Source: Macrolepiota albuminosa
Taxonomy: Eukaryota > Basidiomycota > Agaricomycetes > Agaricales > Agaricaceae
Length of the DNA: 64,000 nt
Direction of reading: 5' to 3'
Assembly (NCBI GenBank): GCA_027475525.1
Contig: JAMWFC010000029.1
Coordinates: 868,001 to 932,000, forward strand
Position 1 is the first letter of the stretch, and each line of letters opens with the position of its first letter. Under the pieces are notes generated by a model. It made no database searches. It was not told the origin of the DNA and worked only from the letters and a program-made list of their open reading frames with translations. Shown here in pieces: positions 1 to 10,661 of the stretch. A program made the position numbers and the translations under genes.

Positions 1-137
1 CACACAGCCCGACAGGTTCAAAGCAGCCAAAGTTCAAACTTGAATGAAATCAACGACACACGCACACACGCGTCTGGCCAACATACACAGATCCCCAGCC
101 CAAAGGTAAAAACGCCAAACTACCATCTTGGAATCCG

Positions 138-1367
138 GTGGTTGTACCATCGATTCTTATACCTCCGCAGCTACAAAGAACGCATGTTCCTGCACGTCGA
201 TCTCAAGCAAGCTCGCCCTCTTTTTCCAGCCAGTCAAGGTATTTCGAGTTAGAGCTTTCTCCTATCATCGAGAGCCCCGCGACTACGGCTCCACTTGCTC
301 CTAGTGCTGTAATTAATGGGGAAGGGCAAGGCATGCTTGCATATTCGTCGGTTGGAGATAGTTCCCCTCGCACTTGTTTGAGCCTTGGAGATATGGTCCT
401 CCTGGTAGGTTGTCGCCCAGCCTTTGTTTAACGTTCTTCGGATTTGTCGCTTCTCTCGTATGGCCTGGCGGGTTTCCTCTGTGTCTGATATTTTCCTTCT
501 TGTGACTTGAGAATATACGACTATCGATAAATACTTGTATGGTGCTCTCTACGGGCTTTGACTTTTTTTTCCTCTGCACGGAATGACCACTCAGATATTG
601 ACTGTAATAAAATTCTCTCTTTGCTCACTTTCCTCGCCTTTTATACAGCCGAATCGAACGGAGCAACCTGAAGGATTGGAAGAAACTTGTCGCTCCAAAA
701 CCGGGGATACGGTGATCATGACGTATGATTTACACTCGGAAAAACCGGTGACAGGTACGCTTTGCCACAGATTCGTAACGTCCTCTATCTTTAAATTGAG
801 TTGGGTCCTTGAGATCCATCGACCAAGAGCAGTACATACCTCGCCCCGCTCAGTAGAAATGAACGTGCAACAATTCCGGCAGTAATTCTGACTGTCCCGA
901 CCCCGGACCTTTCGAGTTCTGTTAATGGTAGTTTCGATAGAGTGCAACAAAGCAGACAGTCGACTGGAAGAGATTTTGAAGGTAGCTTTCCACATACATC
1001 CCCTCCTTCGGAACCCACGAGACCGGGATTTACTCTGCTTGGTGATGGTTCAGCCATGGAGCACAGTTACACTCAGCCTCAGCCCCGTACTCTGGTGTCT
1101 AGAACAAGGAACAAGCTGTTTCGTCGTAGCGTGCACAGTAGTACTGATCGAGGCCTCCGTGTTTGGGATGCTTTTTTAGGTCTCTTCTCCAGACGACGCT
1201 CTCTTCCTGCTGGTCATGGTTCTTTTGTTGGCGACACTTCCAAGTCTATTGCAGATTCCGGACGGCGACGAGGGTTGGATCTTTCGTTTTCCTCGGCGTC
1301 GAACCGGTGGTTTGGAACTCCTCGCCAAGAATTAAGTGATCGTCCTGGCCGAGTGTTCCGAGAGTGA
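138..1367 (+). CDS. unassigned intron-containing gene, Ser/Arg-rich C-terminus
   Basis: I do not recognise this gene. The best-supported part is the last exon, starting after an AG near 850-855 and running to a TGA at 1365-1367. It is open for about 170 codons and reads as a polar, Ser/Arg/Pro-rich tail, with segments such as RRSLPAGHGSFVGD and SNRWFGTPRQELSD. An upstream exon at about 645-752 (ending ...HSEKPVTG before gtacgc) and another ending near 401 (...CLSLGDMVLL before gtaggt) are plausible. A hydrophobic stretch readable near 432-505 could be a membrane segment or intron. The start is uncertain and the gene may begin left of the window. It is divergent in style from the downstream NRAMP gene and ends about 500 bp before it. 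Boundaries are weak; only the last exon is fairly sure. Confidence 0.35.
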
Positions 1368-1880
1368 AGTGTATACATGTAGTAGATGCGATGATCATTG
1401 TAGGCAGCGCGATACGCAGCATTACAGCTCTCAATACAACTGTCAGTTTATCACTAAGCCGAAGTGCAAGGCGTGAATCTTTCTTTCTTTGTATCCCCTC
1501 ATTCTTCGTGCTGTTGAAATATGGAACCGACGATATGGTTTTGTCTGGGCACGTGTCTCCTATTCGGAGTTGACTTTTTAAAGTTTTTTGATCGCTGCAG
1601 CTTAAGTGCTGATACTGCAAATTATTGACACCAAGCAATAGACTGTAGTTCGAGCGTTATCTGCACCTATACTAGCTTGGTTATACATTGTAGAATCTTA
1701 GTATTGAAGGTGAAAGACAGCAGGAGGTCATATATGATCGAGAGAAGTCACGCTTTCCAAATGAAATTGGGTACCGTACCACCGTTTCGTCGTCGTCCAC
1801 TGCGTCGGGTTAGTCGTCTTATTTCTGAACTCCTACTCCACACTTATGTTCCGCTCCCTTTTTGACCATCCACATTCACT

Positions 1881-4079
1881 ATGCCAGCTAACATCCCCCG
1901 CCGCGATCCCTCTCTCGCCTACAATGCCTTTCAGACGTCGAGACAGAGGTTCGCAGAACGCCTACGATCGATGGGAAAGATAGTGGCCCATCATCTAAGG
2001 AGCCATACTGGCGTTGGAATCGTCTGTGCTGTCGCGTATTTCGATCCGTGAGTTTTTGTTTCAGCGTTTCGTTGAGTGATAGTAATGCTTGTTGTTTCAG
2101 AGGCAACTGGGGAGTAGATTTGCAGGCGGGGTCTCAGTATGGCTATCGTCTTCTTTTCGTTGTACTTCTGGCCGGCATCTTCGCAGTATTCCTTCAGGTA
2201 CGCAAATTTTGGTTCGCTCCTTTGATTGATTGTAACAAAAAAGCGTTCCAGGTGCTCGCGAGTAGGCTCGGATGTGTGACTGGTCTCGGTGAATTTCTTC
2301 CTTGAAAATCAGATTGCACTGGTACTAACGTACCTCACAGATTTAGCATCGCATTGTCGACTACTGCTCCACAGTCGGCCCGAAAATCCTCTGCTGTACC
2401 GTTGGATAGCCTTATATCCTCTTTACGTCCTTTCAGAAGTCGCTATCATCGCAACAGATTTGGCAGAGCTTCTTGGTTCAGCAATCGCTTTGTGCATGCT
2501 TTTCCCTAAGCTTCAGCTCTGGCATGGCGTACTCATCACGGCTTTCGACGTTTTTATTCTCCTATTGTTTGGAGACCCTCTTCGGGGCCGACCTGTTCGG
2601 ATGTTTGAGTTTATCATTGCAGGACTGGTGCGTCCACCGTTTTGAAGCAGATGTTTCATGATAGCCAAATTTGTGCCTAAAAACCAGGTCCTTGCAGTCC
2701 TGATATGTATCGTTATCATCATCTCCAGGGTTGACGTAGATTGGGCAAAAGCCTTCGAAGGATATCTTCCCTCAAAATACGTCTTCTCATCCGGGGCCCT
2801 CTATACTTGTAGGACATTCGATTGTATTGACGAGTCACCTTCCTGACGACGCGTAATGTAGCGGTTGGTATCCTCGGCGCGACTGTTATGCCACACAGTC
2901 TATTCTTGGGCTCTGCACTCGCAACCCAAGACCGAATAAGCCCTACTCCGCAACGTCCTGGCGTTCTCCTGCGAAAGGACACCGGCGACTCGCAAATGTC
3001 GGACGCGTCAGACACCAGCGCCCCTATTGAATCTCAATCGCGTGCCGTGTCTCATTTTCCAGGAAAACTCTTCTCTCTGTTCCGCGCACCCCCTCAGAGC
3101 GACTATGCGACTAGTGCGACGCGCCACGCCGACTGGGAGAACAGACCGTACGCGTTTGTGAAATCCCATATCTATCACGGGATCGCGGATGTGGTGATCA
3201 GCTTATTTGGCTTTGCAGTTCTGATCAACTCTCTGTAAGTCCTTGAATGCTGTCACCTGCCTGGCTAGTATTGATCCAAAGATAGTATATTGATCTTGGC
3301 GAGCGCTGTTTTCTTCTACAGTGGGACTCAGCGCGGTGCTGAGGCTCCTGCGAGCCTTTTTGATGCCTATGATCTCATTCGAAACTTGGTGGGAAAAGGT
3401 ACGCTTATATGCGTTTTTTTTTCTACCGAGGCCATTTCGTCTAATTCCTCATTAGGCGCAGCGACGTTGTTCGCTGTCGCTCTCCTTGCAGCCGGACAGG
3501 TACGTTTACTTCACTTCACTTTTTTTCACTCCCATCCTGAACGATCAACAGAGTTCGTCGATAATCTGTACAGTCGCAGGCCAAGCCGTCTCGGAAGGCT
3601 TCCTTCAATGGCGAACCTCAGTGAGACCCTCCTTTTGGCACGATAAACCCCAAGCTTACCACACTTTCCCCTAGCCCGCCATACGCAGAATCATCACGCG
3701 CCTCATCGCTATTGTCCCCTCCATGGTCGTAGCCATTGCCGTCGGACGACCAGGCATCGATGCTCTCCTCGTCATCTCCCAAGTGGTACTCTCCATAGTC
3801 CTCCCGTTCATCATGGTCCCTCTCATCTACTGCACCTCGTCCAAGTCAGTCATGAGTGTGCGCAAGACTCGAGACGATGTCATGCCCCCGATGCAGTCGG
3901 GCACCGCGCTGCGGATTATGAGTCCGTGCCACCTTGAAGACGCGGATGTGGAGGTGGACGAGATGGTTGATTTTAGCAGTGGATGGTTCGCGACTGGTAT
4001 TGGTGCTATGATATGTCTTATCGTCGCGGCGGCGAATGTATACGTGATCGCTAGTCTTGCACGAGGGAGCCATGGCTAG
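1881..4079 (+). CDS. NRAMP-family divalent metal (Mn2+/Fe2+) transporter, Smf-like
   Basis: Proton-coupled divalent metal transporter of the NRAMP/Smf family, a multi-pass membrane protein. Ten exons read cleanly: 1881-2047, 2101-2197, 2252-2288, 2341-2627, 2688-2808, 2862-3234, 3286-3398, 3456-3499, 3552-3620, 3675-4079. Helix 1 carries the metal-binding motif as YFDP/GNWGVDLQAGSQYGY, with DPGN split by intron 1. LASRLGCVTGLDLA and the helix 3-4 region (LYVLSEVAIIATDLAELLGS) follow. Helix 6 has the diagnostic GATVMPHSLFLGSAL. A long polar loop (about 2930-3130) follows helix 6, as in fungal Smf proteins. Later helices read through AGQAVSEGFLQW and PFIMVPLIY. The start is the ATG at 1881, the first in frame with DPGN. 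Joins are phase-consistent. Fungal Smf proteins sit in the plasma membrane, endosome or vacuole; which one cannot be told here. Confidence 0.93.
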
Positions 4080-4979
4080 GGTCATGGTGAACCTAGAATT
4101 TTTGGTTTAGAATTTGTATGATAGGGAGGATCTGTTGCGAACATAGAAAACGGTTTGTATGCATCCACTACTTTTCTTTTCAATCCTTGGCCCGAAGGAA
4201 AGCAGATGGCGTAGCTGTCACCCACAAGTTGTTGTTACCTTGACGAGCTACCAAGATCCTATGGAATACAATGTGGCACTGATCGTTGCAGAACGCCAGT
4301 CGCGCTAAATCAAAGTATCCAGATCAGCTGACCTCTTGACAGTCACTATTCATGATATGAACAGACTCACTCCAGCACATTGTTCTCGTTTGACGGGAGT
4401 CAAAAATCAGTACAGTACATTAGAAACTTCTGTCTTATCACGATGCAGTTGCGGAGCGCTATTTGCGCGGCTCTGTAAGTGCTGAGCCAGATCTACATTC
4501 TCCCCAATCCTACATTCCCCGAGTTCGTTCAGTGTGCTGTATGCGTCAAAGTTCAAACGTTCAAGGATCAAGTAAAACGACCTTCATTACTGGCTGAACA
4601 AATTCTCCATCACTCCAGGGCCATCGCTCTCGACCCTAGTCTTCCTTGTACACGACGCCGTGATCTCGGCGCCCTCTGTATCCTTTTTGGATCTTTTTTC
4701 AGCGTATGTATATAACCTTATTGCTCTTTTCCTCCCGTGTTTACAGAGATACAGAAAACAAGTCCTAGGTGTCGATCTATTTCAAATGATGTCTTCTTAC
4801 TCTGTCCAATTGCAACTTGAACTAGCAGTCAATTATGCTTGTGTAGGGCTTGAAAAAATCTGGCTTGAGCGGATGTTCTAGATTATCAGAACTTCTCGAA
4901 GCTTTCAAGCGCCCGGGCAACGTGTTGTTTGCTATATATTGCTACTCCATGTCTCCTTTTCTCCCCGTAAACTCACACC
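4080..4979. other. intergenic stretch, no supported gene
   Basis: Between the NRAMP gene and the first small paralogue. An ATG at 4443 followed by eleven codons and a gtaagt donor could open a gene (MQLRSAICAAL), and an exon-like piece lies at about 4620-4700. No consistent continuation or known motif was found. The last 100 bp before 4980 must hold the promoter of the next gene; no clear box was identified. Confidence 0.4.
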
Positions 4980-5682
4980 ATGCCACGAAGAGGAAGCAAT
5001 CACAGCGCTGCTCGTCAGCCCTCGACTACGTCTCCTATCTTCCCACCCTACTCCAACGTTGGCATTCTCGCTGCCTTCGCATATTGTGTACTTCGGCATT
5101 ACTGACAAGTACTCTCTAGGACGCATTGAACGAGTTCTTTGAGGACCGCAATGGATTTTCATATAATCCTTCCAACCCTGCGTGGAAGGAATTCCATCGT
5201 TTGGCCAGTCACCTTCGCTGGAACAAGGGGAAAAAAGCTACGGAGAAAGAAGAATTTAAGGACGTGCTTGCACGAACTTTCAACTACATGTACGGCACGG
5301 ATGAGAATAGCTTGGAATCTTGGACGGCATTGTGTCATGTTCTTCAGATCACGCCTGTGGCAGAAGAGCTGCATGCCTGTCGAGAGGTCGGTATTTTCCG
5401 CCGCTGCGACAAGGTGTAAACTAATTCGTATGCGGATAGGCTGTCAAAGCAGTACATGTCAACCTTGTTGACTTGGTCGACCATCCTAAGACTGGAGAGC
5501 CAGTCTTGATCTTCGCTACGGAGGCTGAATTAAGCACTTATACCCATGAAAACGGGAAGTTCTTTCCAAAAGAGAGTGCTTATGCGGGTGGTCTTCTCAA
5601 ACACCTCCTACGCCATATCATACATCCAGGTATCAGATCCGGTGTTCGGAGCAGCACAAGGCCGAGGCGTCGCCGATGCTGA
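4980..5682 (+). CDS. small basic protein of an uncharacterised fungal family, copy A
   Basis: Three exons: 4980-5057, 5120-5386, 5440-5682. The product is about 195 residues. Recognisable stretches are EFFEDRNGFSYNPSNPAW, YGTDENSLESWTALCHVLQI and AVHVNLVDLVDHPKTG. The pattern FPKESAYAGGLLKHLLRHI is followed by an Arg-rich C-terminus (RPRRRRC). From memory this resembles a family of short proteins common in agaricomycetes with no assigned function; I could not search. There is no signal peptide or membrane segment. The basic tail could suggest nucleic-acid or nuclear association, but that is inference. It is the first of a direct tandem pair with the gene 940 bp downstream. Start chosen because the ATG at 4980 is in phase with the GT at 5058 and the AG at 5119. 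Confidence 0.7.
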
Positions 5683-6624
5683 CCCTCCAACACAAAATAC
5701 TTCTGCAACAAGAGCTTCCTTATGTCTTTCCCTACCCATTGTGGCCAAGTCCTCAGCTACTTGAGCCAACAGTTCAATCCTATGCATTCTTCTTGACCGA
5801 TCCTGCTCTTGTCTCTCGTCATGACCAAGCGGTATTGTAGTGTAACAAATGAATTATAAGAACTTTGATCTTCTTGTTAATAATAATATGTCCGTCATTT
5901 GTGAGGTTCCAGTCAATTTTTCCTATTGAGAGGCCAATGCGATTATGTTTCAAACCGTCGCCATCCGGTCACTGATCCTTCCTTGTAGGTATGCAATGTC
6001 AGGGTCGTGCCGGATTCTTTTCTCCTAGGAGCCCTTCCTCAGCGTCCACCACTTTTGCTTCCAATACAGTACCGTGTCCTGGCCGTGTGACTTGACATTC
6101 CGCAAGTGATGTGTTCCATTGATTCCTCGCAGTTGTAATCTGGACATATGGTCTGGTTTCAAATCCTGTTATTAGTTGTCTAATCCGTATATTCCATCCA
6201 TGCTTTTCCATAGAAATTCTCGTACTGATTTTGTGTAAGTCGTTTTGGTGTATTGACTTCCATAGCTTGTCGTCCGGCATGCTGAAGCCCGTTCGTCATT
6301 TACCGACGCTTTTGGCTAAGTGGTTAAGCATGCGATTGCAGCCTTGTATTATCGTGCCTGGACTGTTCTCGGGCCCTTCCTGCTTCTCACCATGTGATTT
6401 TCTATTCTTCCCCACGTCTTGACAAAACTGAATACATCTCCTGATCTTCTCCAAAAGAACGGTCCTTTTTTGGTCTTTGATGTCTTGTATCTTGTATTAA
6501 AGTTTAGCAATCCGCCTGTATATCCAGAAAAGGTTTATGACTCTTATGGCAGGACTTACCGAAGCTGCCGGCACGTTTGAAATATATTCCCATCTACTTG
6601 GACCTTCTTCTGTAGATTCGCACA
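5683..6624. other. spacer between tandem paralogues, no supported gene
   Basis: No coding region is supported. An open minus-strand stretch at 5999-6280 (93 codons) has no recognisable motif and no splice partners. The spacer should hold the terminator of copy A and the promoter of copy B. Confidence 0.4.
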
Positions 6625-7325
6625 ATGTCACAAACAGGAGGTAATGTCAATCAAAGTGCTGTTCGTCAACCGCCTCGTGCATCTCTTGGTATCCCACCCG
6701 ATTCTAACGCTAGTATCTTTATCGCCTTCCCGTGTTTGATGTTTGTGTCTCACCAATAGATGTCGTTCTAGGCTCCATTGAGAGAATTTTTCAAGGACCG
6801 TGATGGGTTTTCGCATAATCCTTCCAATCCTGCATGGCAGGAGTATCGCCGTTTAGCTCGCGTCCTACAGTGGAACAAGGAGACAGCTGAGGATAGAGGT
6901 TTTAAGAATGCATTGGTACAAACCTTCAACGCCACCTACGGCACGGATGAGAACAGCTTCGAATCGTGGACGGCCTTGTGTCGTGTCCTTCGTATTACGC
7001 CTATGCCAGAAGACTTGATGGAATGTCGAAAGGTTTGTATCTCAAGTCGCAGAGACATTTCTATATTGAATTCGGAGAGTAGGCTGTTCAGTCAGTGTTT
7101 GTCAACCTTGTTGACTTGGTTGACCATCCGCAAACCGGAAAACCAGTTCGACTCTTCAATACGGAGGTGGAACTAAGTAAATACACCAGAAGAACCCGGA
7201 AGTTTTTTCCTAAAGAGAACGCTTATGCAGGCGGTCTGCTCAAACACCTACTTCGTCATATTAAGAACCCAAGGAAGGAACCCGGTGTTCGTGGCCCTAG
7301 AAGACGGAAGCGTCGCCGACGCTAA
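6625..7325 (+). CDS. small basic protein of the same family, copy B (splice donor abnormal)
   Basis: Tandem paralogue of the gene at 4980. Exons 2 and 3 are clear: 6772-7032 (EFFKDRDGFSHNPSNPAW, YGTDENSFESWTALCRVLRI) and 7083-7325 (VFVNLVDLVDHPQTG, FPKENAYAGGLLKHLLRHI, then GPRRRKRRRR). The first exon begins at the ATG at 6625 (MSQTGGNVNQSAVRQPPRA). It aligns with copy A up to the codon before the intron, but where copy A has AAC/GT this copy has AAC/GC (about 6709). The nearby GT at 6713 is out of phase with exon 2. So intron 1 is either a GC-AG intron, starts elsewhere, or is broken. The rest of the frame is intact, which argues against an old pseudogene. Confidence 0.65.
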
Positions 7326-8030
7326 TTCATCAATGTCCGCTGAATACTGTAAATCAAGAGCACGTCCGTATTTTCTTGATTTCATTCAACTTACACGACT
7401 GCAAATCGCTCTATGTTAACTTGTCCATCATGGAAAATCTCTTTAGCTAATAACTCTGTCCCGATGATTATCGCTTGAACCTGTTGAATCACTACATCCT
7501 CACGATATATGGTAATACGGTCTTGCCAAATGAATTCAATCCATTTTTACAAGAAAAGACAGGGCAAGCGAAGCTCGGAACTTGGAGAATGCCTCGTTTC
7601 ATGATACGCTTATGAGTATGCTCACTTTTTTGCTGACCGGCGAAGCACCTTCGAATCGCATGAATGTTTCGAATGAGATTAGGACAGAACTTCTTGAATA
7701 GATTGTGCTTACCGGTCTTCAATGATGTTTTCATCGCAACTGTGACACCGCCCTCTTTCCCGGGCCTCTTTTTCCTTTCTTCGCCATCCATCCCTGCGCA
7801 TCAAGCTAAACGACTAAAGATTGTCACTGGATTTGTTATCGGAAAGCATCAGAGTGGATGTTTTCGCATGCCGAAACCATTGTAGCACGTGGTAGAAACG
7901 TGCCAGGGGTCCTTCTTTCAACATTTCCAGGTACATCGCGCGTTGGTTGATCACGATTCTTGAATACCCAAGAATAGATATCGCAAGGTTCCAGTACATT
8001 GGCGTGTCCCTGCTGTCGACTTTCGTTCTA
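7326..8030. other. intergenic stretch, no supported gene
   Basis: Two minus-strand open stretches (7492-7791 and 7814-8047) carry no recognisable motif, and the second runs into the MITE at 8031. I see no splice-consistent gene. Confidence 0.35.
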
Positions 8031-8199
8031 CAGTCAAACCTTCTCATAACCCATGGCCCCCATAACCGATAACCCCTTCAAACTGATAGGTTTTGGCGGC
8101 ATCCACCGACTTGGTTCGGCTTCTACCATTCCAATACCGCTGAAAACTAAAACGTTTTTGGGTTCCACGGAGGGCCATCGGTTATGAGAGGTTCGACTG
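8031..8199. mobile_element. MITE with about 30-bp terminal inverted repeats and TA target duplication (pogo/Tigger-like)
   Basis: A 169-bp non-coding element. The left end starts CAGTCAAACCTTCTCATAAC and the reverse complement of the right end starts CAGTCGAACCTCTCATAACC. They agree over about 30 bp apart from two substitutions and one indel. It is flanked on both sides by TA (8029-8030 and 8200-8201), the target duplication of Tc1/mariner-pogo transposons. The ends CAGTCGAACC...GGTTCGACTG resemble pogo/Tigger-group termini. It has no coding capacity, so it would need a transposase from elsewhere. The left-end CpG has become CpA (CAGTCG to CAGTCA). Confidence 0.85.
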
Positions 8200-10661
8200 T
8201 ATCAGGTCAAAGTGAGCGTTGGAAATGGAGGAAATGCTCCATCATCCAGTATCTTCCTTATTTTACTCGTGACCGTTTCAATATCGACAAACAAGGTGTG
8301 CGCTCTGAGAAGGCCGAAACAACTGCTTTGGACTTGAGATTCATTGTGCGAAAAAAGTCCATTTACGTCAAAACTCTGCATACCTTGTCGCTTTTATGCA
8401 ACCTTACTACCGCCTTCATGACAATTCCCCTGCGGTCTCTGGTCTTTTGGTCAACCACTTTATCGAAGAACATTGTCCGTTACTTGGCCGCTTGGTTACA
8501 AACACTCTGTTCTTCCGGGAATTTTGCATTGAGATGACTCACCAAGACGAACAATCGTTTTCGTGAAGCTGTGGGTCTGCATTAATTTTGGAAGGTCAAA
8601 GCTCAAACTACGCCATGTATGGAGCAGTCAAGCCTCAAAACCCGGGTCTTTCGGTACGAAGGGTCGTAAGACTTTCTTTCCTATATATTTTTTCATTTCA
8701 AAGATCTGAAGGTTGACTATACAAGGTCAAGTTCAACGTTACTCATAAAGTTATTCGGGCCTTTTCCACGGGACAGCTCAGCCGCTAACTTCCGAACCGG
8801 ACCACTCCGAAGCTGGTGATAGAAAGTGCACATCTGCAAAACACAGCAATGACAGATCTCATGGATTGATGCCGTAAGTTTGCGGTATTCTTAAAGGATG
8901 GTGGAAGAATAGAAATGTCACTTGGGCTGTTTGTTGTTTACTCGGACCCACGGCCAAGTGCCGCAACAAGGCATACTTCGAAAAGTGCCGTGTGGACATG
9001 CCGGCGAAGAAGATTTTGCATTCCAGAGTTCACAGGGCTTCCCATGTCTTACAAACCGTTTAACCTTTTGACAGTTTTCAATTTCTAACGTGACTGGAGA
9101 GGTAAATCTTTTTTTTTTGCATCGAAGCATCGTTACTCAACATCGATCATTATTTAGTGACGTTGACTGTGGAGACTCTTTTGTCGTGTTCAACTTGTCG
9201 CCTGAATCATCTAAAGCATCTGGTGTTACCTTGATAGACAACAAGACCAGACTTGATGGTTTGACAGATTATTGGATGATCCGACACCTGGTCCCGTTTA
9301 TCCATCAAAAGACAGAGATATTCCCAAGATGATGAGACCAGTAAATCATTTCGTTACGCTGCGGCACATCCACGGGATTCTAACCCTTAGGGATCAAAGC
9401 AGATTGTTTCATCTTCAATAGTTCTGTATAGTTGGCATTGGTGGACCAGAAAATCACGCCATGAGACAGTATACACGAGGGGCCGTGGATGAAGTGACAA
9501 ATCTAACACTCACCTGAACAAGATACGCGGAGAGTGAATGGCTTCAACGAGAAGTACCCTTGGTTTCGGAGATCCCCAGATCCATTTCAGTGTTTACAAG
9601 AAGCTAGTAAAGAATGCTGAATCTAGCGGATTCGCAGCACGCCAATTCAGGTGTGCCTTCCATCAAATCAGCCTTCTGTGTACCATATTCGGATAGTACT
9701 ACGAACCAAGCGCAAAGAACACCGATTAGCCGACTCGATATGCTAGTTTGTTTGTTAGGGTGCGACTTGAGGAATGTCATGGAACAATCATGTGGAGAAT
9801 GAAAATGAACGTTCGATAAAACGTCATCTGGTGAGAAATCAACAAAGTGAGTGAATTATTAAATGAAAATTTCCTGAAACGCCTCATAGATGGCTTGAAC
9901 ACGCTAACTTCGTCTGATTTCATCGAACCCGTGTAATGTTGTGTACATTTTGTAGCATTGAATTGTTGTTAGCACACGTGCCCTGCCTTGCAAGTCTAAG
10001 TTTACCTTGATAACGACTTCCCAACCCAATCCAAGCTTACACTTAAGGAATGGTGATTAATTATTTCACGTGAATAATTTGACAATGGTCATAAACTATA
10101 TGATCTGTGCACGTTTTCAGGAGATGAAGAACGTTAGACTCACCTGTAGATATAAGGCTATTTATCTGGGCTTTAGTGCCCAAGATCGATGCAAAAATGT
10201 TATTGTCAGAATGAGCAGGAGGAACCAGTTGTTACCTCATCCAAGTCGTTACTTCTCACTACTGTGAATGCGTGGGTACACACATCGTGTACAGAACACA
10301 CCAAAATCATATAGTGTCAAACTGTTACGGCAGCATCTGTGATGACTATACAGGAGGCATCGCCTCGAAAGGCTCGAGGTTTGATGATAGTGGTTCAGAC
10401 TTGACTTTTATGTTGCCAACTTTCCAGACTGGCTGTATTGATTAGTACATGTCGTCCCTGTGCAACCAAGGACATCGACATCGATCGTACACGGCGATCA
10501 AGGAATGCTTCAATCTCGATCATAATCCCTGACCTTGATCGGGCGAAGACCCTGACCTGTTACCATTGTATGATCTGAGCGGGTTCTTCCGTCAGGATAA
10601 TTAATACGAATAACTCGTCATACACCTTTGGCCATACACCTCTTCCATCCCTTCGCTTGAA
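8200..10661. other. long gene-poor stretch
   Basis: About 2.4 kb without a supported gene. Open stretches at 8184-8537 (+), 8918-9130 (-), 9090-9332 (+) and 10070-10267 (+) have no recognisable motifs, no convincing splice structure and mutually overlapping frames. No repeat, tRNA or transposon ends were recognised. The part just before 10662 should contain the promoter of the F-box gene. Confidence 0.4.

Noticed and set aside
8184..8537. 117-codon open frame starting at the MITE's right end
   Set aside because: Its start lies inside the MITE inverted repeat, and the peptide shows no motif or compositional bias of a gene.
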